Shown here piece by piece: positions 14,201-26,200 of a DNA stretch of 64,000 nucleotides; the first letter of the stretch is position 1; the number at the start of each line of letters is the position of its first letter. Under the pieces are notes generated by a model. That model was given only the letters and a program-made list of their open reading frames with translations, was not told where the DNA came from and ran no database searches. The stretch is taken from NCBI GenBank assembly GCA_964035545.1, contig OZ037767.1, positions 8,112,207 through 8,176,206 of the forward strand, written 5' to 3'. Position numbers and translations under genes: made by a program. The stretch comes from Bugula neritina (lineage: Eukaryota > Bryozoa > Gymnolaemata > Cheilostomatida > Bugulidae).

Positions 14201-17200
14201 AAATATTTAATCACTGATATTGAAAATGCTAGTTCACAATAGACTAATAATTATAATCTAATCTGTTCTACAATGAGCTTTAATATAGTTATAATGTTGC
14301 TTTAGTTTTACGAAATGGTAGAACTTCAATAAAAGTTAGTATTTGCTTTTACAAAAACAAACTGTTTTGTGTTTAAGCTAGCAACTAAATATCGTTTTTC
14401 CATCATCCTCTTCTATATGACTAATATTTGTTTTTCCATCTTTCTCTGCTATATATGACTGATATAGAATAAAAACCAATACAAGTAGGCAACATGGCAA
14501 GTAAAATTAAACTCCCAGCTTCAAACATGTTGTTTGAGTGATGATATCTTCTAAGCTTGTTGTTATATGAACATGAATCTTACCTATTTATATAAATTAT
14601 AAAATTTGTTTGGAGAATGTACAAAAATTATATTAATAAGAATAGTAGATTGTATGCTAAGCACTGTTTAAACACATAAACCTTACATATAAACTATATA
14701 CGTCAAAATTATATTAGGGAAAAAGAGTAGGTTATTTGTCCCAACATAGTGTAAAATAGTTATAATGAAGCATTTTATACTAATTGCAGCATCCGATGCA
14801 CCGACAGTGACTGTAGTTGGAAAGTCAGAAGACTCTGTAACCTTATCCTGGGAACCTCCAGAGTATACTTATGGCACAATTATCAGTTATCAAGTGAGAT
14901 ATTGTCTTGTAGTCTACTCTTTCAAAAATTTGAGTTGCTAAGGATTTGATTTCTCAGCTTTGTTGAAAATCTTTTTTACAGTACAAGTGTACCAATATGG
15001 CAGACTGGAAGAATATTAGTAACAACATAATTAATCAAGATGTGAAAGAAAGATATACACCTTATCAGCAAATTAAGTGTCAAGTTAGAGTGATAAATGA
15101 AGCTGGTGAAGGAGATTTAGGTGCATCCAGCAGCTATACAGCATGTGCAGGTTTGATATTATTTCTGGCTATTAACATTATTTAGAAAACCAAATTGAAA
15201 CTCAAACTGATAAAAAAATTTTTATTATTTGAAGTATACCAAAAAGGTCAACCTAGTTGTTTTACCTCTAAACTTACTCCAAATTAATAAAAATTGTACT
15301 TGTCATATGCCCTAAATTAATTCAAGCTTGAATTTTTTTTTGCCAATTGTTGGGTTACAATTAAGCATTACAGCACAACAGTCTGAAATCCATACAGTAG
15401 ACTTAGGATTGCCATGGTTGGTTTGTAAATTTACTAAGTAACAAAAATGTCTGGTTATATTATAGTTTACATAACTTTATACTATGCAACAGTTCTATTG
15501 TGTTTAGTTCAGAAAATGAGTGTATTGCATCATCTTCACATGTGTGTTACAATTTATATTTTTCAGCACCAAAGTTTGTCGGAGAAATAAATTATGCAGA
15601 TGAGTATGTTTATCAAGATGACTGGAAAAGTTACAGAAAAGTTATTATTAGTGAGAACCAGGTATGTAAATTCATTTATACTGTATTATTAATCAATATT
15701 TGGAGTTTTAGCCATTGAAAACAGTTTCCCAGTGAGATCTGTTGGAAATGGTGATTTGTCATGCTACTTATGGTTTATATATTTTTTTATGTCTATTAGA
15801 ACATTCTGAGTCAGTGTGGACCGAAAAACACTACGGAACTCAGTTTCAGAATGAAAAATTCTCCTCAGCTGAAGTTCAGTAAACAAACTGTTTTCTCTAA
15901 TCTGATGGCCAACACCAGCTACCAGTTTGAGGTGGAGGCTAGAAATGAACAAAACAAAGCTTTCGTGAAAACTCTAACAGTTTCCACTAAAAACATTGGT
16001 AAGATTTCTTTTTTCAGCTACAGATAATACACGCCACCATTTAGCACTTTTGTGAGTATGGATGTTTAGGACAGATTTTCAATCACATAAAATCAATGGT
16101 CAAAAGTATTTTGTAGAACTTTAAATGCTTTAAAACTATTTCTTATTTTTATTGGTTGGGTTGATATTCATTTACCCAGTCTTTGAAAGCTAAAATAGAA
16201 GCACTTTCTATTTGCATGCATTTATACAATTACATCAGTACATTAGTACTTTGATATAAATATAATCAATATATCTGTAATTTGTTTTAGAGCCAACAAC
16301 TCCACCCAGCATTACTTTGGAATCGCTTAAAGACAACTGCATAAATGTATCTCTAAACAAGCCCGAAGAATACACAGGAGAAATTACCTATTATTTAGTG
16401 AGTGAGGTCGCAATTATGACACACTGTGGTCGATGTTAATATATGGATTCATTCAACAGTAGCTTATTTTACAATCTAATCAAAATTAAGGCTGTAACTT
16501 TTTATCAAATTTCTACTTATTAGTGATTTTAATCTTTTTTATGGCTAGTAAATCATTGTAATAAAACCTATAAACTAATTAGTTCATAAGTATTTGTGTA
16601 CAATGCACAGTCTGGTGATAAAAGAAATACTTTTTTGCAGATTGAATGTAACTACAACAATACAGCTGGTGTCATACCATTAGTCAACTGCACATCAACC
16701 AATCAGGGTAAAGAAAAGACTTCTATATGTAATATAACGTCTGCTTCTGTGATAGAATGCACAGCTCAAGCTGGTTCAGTATATGCACCAAGTCCTGCCA
16801 GTCTACCAGCAATTACTGTTACTGAACTCATCTGTAAGTACTGTATATTGTAGCATTTGACTCAAACAACTATATCATATAACTCAACTTAAATGTAGTG
16901 GGTTAATATTATCAACCAGTCTTGCATAAAATAGGATCATTCTGACATTAGTCAGTTATAGCTTTACACAACACTTTGGTTTATTCAAGGCACCACTAAA
17001 CACCACGAGATACAAACCCCATTGCATACAAGAATATTGTTGTTTATAGTTTTTTATTCGGTCATAAAATTACTTCATGTAGACCAAAGTGCTCTACAAT
17101 GCAATAGCCTGAATTTTATAACTTTATATTGAGGTTCTATGATGCAGCACTATTCTAAGAATTTGATTATTGCGTTATAACTTTTTTCAACTAGTAATTT

Positions 17201-20200
17201 AATAAAAAATTCATTTTATTGCTGTTTCATATCATTCTTTTTAAACTGCTTCAACTGTTCAATTTTCTTAAACATGATTGATTATTTTAGTTAAGATTAA
17301 AGCGCCATTCCCTGAGCCTGCAGTGACTTCAGGAAAAGTTACTGTCACCATTGTACCAGTTCAGGCAGACTTAGTAAAGATGAGGTGATTATTTGTTATT
17401 TCATAAAAGCTAATATAGAATCATGAGCATAATATACTTTATTCAGGTGGTATGATGGCAATCTCTCCCATATGAAAACAGCCATCATTTTTATTTCTGC
17501 TAATAGTGCTAAATATAATACAATGTAATATCTAGTTTTCTGAAATTGTTTGTGATGTGGAAAGTTTATATCAACTGTGTGTCAAGGAAATATATTTTGA
17601 ACTAAGTAAATTACATTATTAGCCTCGAATCATCTAAACCATTTTTCAAAAACTGCCACATGGTGGTGCGATAAGATTTTGTCCTATGAGCTAACCTAAC
17701 CAACACCTCTCTTATTAATTCAGATAGCAAAAGAACACAACTTGAAAATATGATATTGCTTGATTGAAAATGAAAATATGAACACATTATAGCTCTTATT
17801 ATATGGTTTCTTTTGGTGTATCATTTACAGGTCCTACTTGATACTGGTTCAAGGAAAGACCAGGAGTAAGAGAGCTGTATCTAGTAGTAACTGTATCCCA
17901 TCTTCTGACTCTCAGTCAGTATCTAGATCAAGTCTTATTCTCACTCAGAGTTGTTACATAACAGCTGAGATACTGGCTAATGACACAAAGCTCTCTACGC
18001 CTGGTGGATATGAGTTCACTGTTGGAGATGGAAAGAGTTACAATGGCTACACAAATACAAAACTAACTTCGGCAACAGACTATGATGTGTGGATAGCTAC
18101 TACCTGGGTGCCCAATGTAAGTTATTGAAAACCAACTGTATATAGGGTTTAGGATTTGAAAATCTCAGCGATATTTAAACATTAGTTTTAATCAAAGCAA
18201 AAAGCTTATTTGTTGTTAATTTATAAAAAATTTACTTCTAAAAAAAATTTATTATGTTTTTTGATAAGAATTGAAGAGGCAATGTATATATAATATATTC
18301 ATATATTTTTAAACACACCAGGAGACTTAATATTTCGTTCTCTAGAGAATAAAAAAATGACATTGCAGTACAAGCAGGAGAACTGGTAAAAGTAAGCTCA
18401 TTTTTGCTCATAGTATTTTCTCATTAAATAACAATATTTGGTTTTTATATAAGAAGTTTTTAATCATCAAGGTAAAGTTTGCAGTTCTAAATTTAACTTG
18501 AATTTTCCAGGTTACACCTGCATGCATGAAAATTTGACTTATCAGGCACTAAAACATAAGAACAAATAAATGAGAACTTTTGAGAGTGCAGACTTAGTTT
18601 CATTGGATTACTTTAATAAATGGGAAAAAACAGCAAATATTTAAGCCTTTCATTTAGCTTTTTAAGCAAAGGACTGGCTAGAAGCTGTGAGAAAGTTAGA
18701 TGTAGTTTTAAAGTTTAAAGAAGCTGGTAGAAAAAGACAGTTACTAAGCACTAACTCTGCCTATGCCTATTAAACACTAGTTTCTGCATTATTCTGTGTT
18801 CTTATATAATATGGGTATTTTATGTTTGCACAGTCATGTTATCACATAGTTAAATGACTCAATTATCACCAGCTACAGGTTGGTAAAGTTGTAAAGCTAA
18901 ATATATTATTTTTATAAAATTATTGTCCAATATTTTGCCAAAAACATGGTCCCTGTATAAGTAAGAAATAATATTCCATATGTTAACATTGCTAGTTCAT
19001 GTTTTCTGAGAGCAAAACTAGACCAGCTGTGGCTTTTCACTGTTTCTCTATTCTGTCCACCTGCATATTGGTAATAAATTGCTTGTCTCAGTTATACTGT
19101 TATTTATGTTCACAGGGTTCTAATGATGAATACGTCAAAGTGATTAGTGAAGGACACAGTTTTAAAGGTAAGCATTTTTATATAACTTTGTACTCACACA
19201 AGTTTATAGTCACTATCCCTGTGAGCAACCCCTGGTGGAAAGGATTTTTTGTTAAATTGAGCTAAGAACTTATTTAAAAGTGACACAGGAGCAATTATGA
19301 CTGGATGCTCTTCCTAACATCATCAATGGCCTTTAATGGGGTTCGAACCCATGACTTCGTGTTTGCTAAGGAACCGCTCTAACCCCTAGACCATGGCTGC
19401 TCCCTTTTTGTATAATTTCATGTTGTTACTCAATTATAGTTAATATAATAGTATATAGAGATAGGAGAAAGCTACCAGGAAATCTTACTATGATCTTCTA
19501 ATACTTCTCTTTCAGCTCCAGAGCCTGCACCTGTTTCTAAGGACAATTCTCAATCAACTCCCTCAGACCAGTCTAAAGCTGGACCCATTGGAGGAGCTAT
19601 TGGTGGAGTGGTTGGCGCTGTCGTTGTGGTTATTGTCATTATAGTGTCAATGCGAAGGTAAATGTACTAGATTCAATGACTGTTTTACTTATCTGAGCTG
19701 TTCCCCACATTGCTAGATCGTCATATACACTAGCTTACATTGTTTTTTCACCAATTCTTTTGTAGTCTAACTGTATTCGTAAATGGCTAGTGTTAGAGGA
19801 ATTTCAACCTCAACTTCAGCCTAGTACAACTAATTTAGACATATGGTTTTAAAGTTTTTATAAAGCCATATATTGCTATTTAAACTTTCATTGCTTTTGA
19901 AACCTTTAACAATTCTTTATAATATAATTATTTTATATGAATTATTTTACGTCTGGTGTTAACAGATGTATGTTTAAAATACTTGTTATTAACAAAATTG
20001 GTGCATTGAGTTTTCGGTTCTCATTTAAATATGATGGATTTCGTGGTAAATGTTACAATCACTGCATTGGCTTACATAGTATTAACTCATACTTCTATCA
20101 TCTTTTTTATGAGTTGTGGTAAAAAGATTTTATTTGTTAAAAACCGCTCAACCATCTTAAATAAAGCAAAAATTATTATGTTTTCTGTGAGTAACTTTTT

Positions 20201-23200
20201 TCAAGTGATAATCACTTGAGCTAAGCTATAGTGTCTCGCATTCTCCAAATGGTAGGTAGATATCTGAATATCTTACTTCAGAATGCTTTATTTACACACC
20301 TATGTGTGTTTAGTGTCACTTCAGAAAAACGTTGGCCTTCCCACATGAAGCTATTTATTTATTTTGGGACATTATACGTATTTTATGTGGGGTTTGGGAA
20401 GTGTCTATCTGGGATGAAACCGTGTGTTAATTGTCACAATGAAAACATAATCTTATAATTTTTATTTTTTATCAAACTCAGCCACACACTATGACTGTAT
20501 CTTCTCAAGAATTTCCATAATTTATCTGAATAGTCAACAAACATGTATTGAACTGCTAGAGAATTGCTTTAAGTTTGTCAGTTGCATTGATAGCATGTCT
20601 AATAAATTATTTATTAATTAATTTGTTTTGAAAGCTACGGAATTATTGAATGCCATTTGCTAAATTATTAGACCATTAATCATATTTTATATTATATATA
20701 GAGTATGGCTATTCATTTGTGCTATTGCTTTGTGTCTGTTATATTGATTATAATATAAATGTACTTAGTTTGTGGTTACCTCAACTGTATTGGTAGAATA
20801 GTAAATCTCAACTGTGCAACATAATAACACAGTAAGCATCACTCAATATAGTGGGATGGGCTGGTATTGAATGAGTTTATACTAAGCTAGACTGTCAAAC
20901 TACGTCATCTATGGCAAGGAATACGGAACGGTGCGTGCGTTGTAAGACTGGTAGTTTATACATTTATTTCAAGACAAATGACACATTGTATTATGTGTAT
21001 TTCAGGAGACGAGCCAATAGAAATAAGGAGACGTCTGATGAGCTAGGACTGGATAGTTTAGGTCAGCCGCAGCCACCAAACACAGCTTCTAAACCGACAT
21101 CAGTATCCAAAAAGACCACCTCAACTGCTCTGCCACCTACTGCCAGTCGTGGTGAGAAGAATTTTACTGCAATGAAGGTTTCATAATCTATGAACCAATA
21201 AATACATGATGAGTCCGTAAAGGTTTACAATGCTACAAACTACATACACTAGTGTAGGATGGTGTATATCGTTAAACAATGCACAATTTTTCTCCCGTTA
21301 TATATGTACATTTAATTTGTAATAGTTAGAAATTTGTTTCAGTTGCAAGGAACAGCAACCCACCAGCATCTGTTGAAGATGGTTTTTATGCTAACACAAA
21401 TGCAGCTCTATTCATTATTCCTATAAGTCAGCTGGAGGAATACATCACAGACTGTCAAGAAACCATCTCTGAGCATTATAGTGTAGGTTTCTAGTTTCTA
21501 CCTCTGAGCATTATAGTGTAGGTTTCTAGTTTCTACCTCTGAGCATTATAGTGTAGGTTTCTAGTTTCTACCTCTGAGCATTATAGTGTAGGTTTCTAGT
21601 TTCTAAGTCTATTATGACGGTGAAATATGTAGTACCAAGAATTTCATTGACTAGTTAATAAGAAACCTTACCTGATTTTTCACTAAATACAAAGCGCATT
21701 CACAAATATTTGTTTAATGAGACTTTAACTGTGTTGATATTTAGCTTTTGATCACTATCATACCAGAATGGGAAAGCAATAGCTATTTTATACGATATAA
21801 CACATATTCCTATAAAAGCACCAATATTTTTGGTTGGGGCGTGGGTTGGAATTTTTGCTAAGAACATGAATTCTTTTGCTACATTTCTAATCTAAAACAC
21901 AGGCTTTTCTCAATTTCTTCATCACTGCACCTACCTCAGTTTTTTTACAATTATAGTTTCAATATTGAATTCAACACATAATCTTGTTAGTTGAGCTACT
22001 GCATTTAGTGTTATATCGTAAACCTACAGTTCTATTGTTTTTTAGATGTTGATGGCAATTCCAGACCCCAACATGTCCATAGCGCTCCTTCCAGAAAACA
22101 AAGGCAAGAATAGGTATAAAGGACTTTATCCAGGTCAGCCATTTATTTCTTGATGGGTTAACTGATATCATAACTGGTTAGTTAAACAGAGCTAATGTTT
22201 CCTATGCTGCGAAATGAATCCATATATTATTATTTCTCAGCTCTGTAAGCTACACTAGCCTGATATATCGTCAAATATTAAGAAAACTGTAGTGTTGAAA
22301 TTACCTAATAGTCCTGTGGTGTAATGGCTAGTCAGCCTGCTTGCAAGCCAGGGGGTCCTTGGGTTCAATCTCAGTTGGGGCAATTGTTTTTTATGAAAAC
22401 AATTTTTCTTTCAGAGAATTTGCACCGAGTTAAGCTGAATAGACCAAACGGCTCAGACTACATCAACGCAACATACTTGGAGGTGAGTTCATTTTTTTGC
22501 AGGTGAATTATCGTCTTATTCCTTGTTCTACAGTATCATGGAGAAGTTTTGGCAGTTGAGTTACACTTTAAACTACTATTGCTGCTCAGTCTATAGTATA
22601 GTTAATGTGAAGCCATTATTTCCCTGATCAAAGCTGGTCGTTTATTTAACTTGGATCTTAGATTTATCCATGGAGATAAGATATTAATTAGGCTTATAGT
22701 TCCTTTACCTTGATATGGTAAACTGACTTGAATGCACTTGGTTATGTATTGCTGTATTTTATCAACAAGGGTTACTACAGAGATAATCACTACATTGCTG
22801 CTCAAGGTAAGATGGCTTGATTGAGTAAACAGCAACGTTCTGAACTAGCTTCATCACACACATACATATATACACACATACATATATACACACACATACC
22901 ATACATACATACGCATTCACATATACATAGACGTATACAATGTGTATGTATATGTATCTGTGTGTATGTATATGTGTATGTATGTATATGCGTATGTATG
23001 TATATTATACATACATATGCATATACATACATACACATATACATACACATAGATACATATACATGTACATATATACACATATACATACACACAGATACAT
23101 GTACATACACACATAGACAACACACATACTAATGGACCACATGTTTTGTGGTATTTGATGTATTAGTAAGATACAAAGGATCACTTTTTCTGCTTCAATA

Positions 23201-26200
23201 ATTGATATAAAGATGGTGGCAAATAATTTGAATCTTTTCTATTTCAATTATGATAGATTGACCAACTGAAAGTACAACAGCAGACTAATTTTGTGTTGTA
23301 TGTGATTTAGTTCCACTGTTATTCATATGATTTGAAAGCTTCCAGAAGATTCTTTGTCGGCTGCATAAATGGCCTCAGCATAAATTTTTTCATTACTACA
23401 GAGTGTAATAACTGTATTTATAACTAGCATTTGTAACTTTCCATCTATCTAACAACTTTAGATTTCCTTTGTAGTGGCTAGATCTAGCATTGTGATTAGC
23501 TAAATCATCATTCTATTATTCAAACTTTTTTTGGAATTTTTTACATAATATAAAGCCTCACTCACTCATGAATATTTATTAGTCACACTTGTGATATTTC
23601 AAGCCATTCTTGCTTTTTTTCCGAGTTCCTTCAATTTATTTTGGAAGAGCTTCTAAATTATAAAATATAAATACATTTTTGATGATGTTACTGAGAATAT
23701 TACCATCATAATATTGTTATTACCATGAAGAGATGCTCACCATTGTTATATATGTATTTAACTGTTTAAGGTGCCACTCAAACTACTGTTAATGACTTCT
23801 GGTTTATGATATGGCAAGAGCATCCAAGCGCTATTATTATGGTGACACAGGCCATGGAAAATGGGAAGGTAGTTAGAATACAATATCGAATATATTATAA
23901 TATTTAGAGTATTAATTAGTTGTTCTTTAGAAAATAGCTATAGTTATGTTGTGCCTTTATCAATATAGAATGCTGCATCATTATTATAGTGTTCCTAGAA
24001 AATCACAAGAGTACAACTTGTTGAACTTAAAACTCTCTAATTGAATGTGTATGAGATGGTTTGTTTTATTCATTAGTGAAAAAGATTTAAAATGCCTTTT
24101 GGATAAAGCTTAATGCTTTAATTTCAACTTTTACTTAGAGATACAGTTGAATGTATACAAGTAAACTTTTTGTCTGTAATATCTATATATAATTTCATGT
24201 TAGCCAGATCATGAACTGTCATATGTATTCTATGCAACATAGATATACATTAAGCCTCATGCTAGTTTAATACCATTAGGTTTATATGTGTGAAATTTTG
24301 TTTCGTTCAATTGAAAATGTTGTGATAATGATTATACCTTTAACTTACTCTTATGGTGGTAACCCAATGAGACTCGTTTTACTTCTACAGCTCAAGTGTT
24401 TCCAGTACTGGCCTGAAAATCATGAAGAGGAAATGGTGTTTGGTGACATTTCAGTTGTCCTCCAGTCCACAGACGTGTGGGCAGATTATGCTATCAGGAC
24501 GCTACGAGTGACTAAGGTAACTTCTACCACGTGATGCTATCAAACCTTCACATAACCTATTTCAAAATTGAAGTGTAAAAGTCTAAAATTGCTGCAAAAT
24601 GTCTTCTGGCAAACTTTAAAATAATTTTGTTCATCACCTGTACGATGAAATAAATCAGGCTAAAATATTTGAATAAACTATTATAAAGGTATGATTGGCC
24701 AAACAAACAACATTATAGTTGTAATTTATGAAAAGTACAGGCAACATTTCAAAAACTGAGTTTAAATAAGTTTAACAAGACTTTACATTTTTAGTTTATG
24801 ATTATATCAACACCTTATACTAAAAGCTGCATGCACTGATTTCATACAACTAATGCAATTTTTTTCATACTTCTTTGAAAAATAATATTATTTAAATATA
24901 ATTTTACATGAAGTACATTATGTGCATTACACACCATGAGTATTTAAGATATTTTGTAGACTATCATGTTACTAAAATATTTTATGTTTCTGCTTTCCAT
25001 CTGTTTGCTGCTGTACACTGTAAACACCTGATAGACTGAAGCTGCTTTCTTTAGGATTCTGAGACTAGAGTAATAAAGCACTACAACTACATTGGATGGC
25101 CCGACCACGGTGTGCCTGATGATATGGGACCTTTCATCATATTCTATCAGAAGATAAAGTTGGCTACTAAAAGATATGAAAAGAGGCCATTACTTGTTCA
25201 CTGCAGGTTCGGATTTTAAGTTTTTTACAGTCCATTTCCTGTTTTAATAAATTAACCAGTTTCAGCAATTGTTTTTTATTTTCGTTTAAGTAAGCTTTAT
25301 ATGAGTATTTAAGCATGGAATAACTAGTTTCAAATGTGTGTTGTTTACAATGGACTGTTTTTAAATGTTTTACATAACAAAGATTCTGGCATATAATCGA
25401 ATGTTTGATCATGGTAATACTTCAAAGTTATTAAAGATATGGTGTAGTAATTAGTATAATACAGATAGTGCTACCACACGTAATATTTTCACTACACTGC
25501 TTCTGTTTCTCTATACTCAAACCAGTTTCTTCATTAATGATGAGCACGTTGTGTACTAGTGACACATTTTATTATGACACAGTTTTAATGCTTCTCCCAG
25601 GTAATTAAAAACTGCTCTCACCTTTGTAATTGAATATAAAAAAACTAGTATAAAATACATTGTTGTATTATTTATTCAATTCTAGTGCTGGGGTAGGAAG
25701 AACAGGAACATACGTAGCCTTGGATTACCTGTTACAGCAGGCCAAGTCGGAGAATGTCATCAACCCTTATTCTTTCGTCAAGGGCATGAGGCTAAGAAGA
25801 CCGATGATGATCCAAAGTGTTGTAAGTTCAGCTTTAGACTTCTATTGAAACCTGCAGAAGGTGTGCCACAGTTTCAGTAAAAACGTCATTACTGAAATTT
25901 AAGGGATATATAATACAAAGCAGCTTTTTCAATGGTGATTATTACTAAAATCAAAAGAAACTCATGCCAGTTTATAGTCACCATCCCTGTGGGAAGCCCC
26001 TGATGGAAGAGATTTTTTGGTAAATTGGGCTATGGACTTATTCAGATGGGCACAGGAGCAATTATGACTGGATGCGCTTCCTTAACATCATCAATGGCCT
26101 TTACTGGGGTTCAAAATCATGACTTTGGGGTTTACAAAGCGAACGTTCTAACCCTTAAGCCATGGCTGCTTCCTGGTGATTATTATTAAAATGTTATAAT

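Noticed and set aside
19190-19404. tRNA gene on the minus strand because of perfect A and B boxes
   Set aside because: The same unit occurs three times with a common body and tail and target-site duplications, so it is a SINE head and not a tRNA gene.
19937-20458. Overlapping plus-strand ORFs of 61-75 codons
   Set aside because: They lie in a phosphatase intron, have no homology I recognise and lack fitting splice sites.
20911-21005. Coding extension of the 20911-21186 frame upstream of phosphatase exon 22
   Set aside because: The transmembrane exon joins at 21006 after TTTCAG in the right phase; the upstream part is intron.
21467-21606. CRISPR-like array because of regular 35-bp repeats
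   Set aside because: The repeats are directly adjacent without spacers, and the genome is eukaryotic.
22802-23132. Open reading frames of 68-107 codons on both strands
   Set aside because: They lie wholly in the CA/TA microsatellite; Cys/Val/Tyr/His/Ile-rich translations are an effect of the simple repeat.
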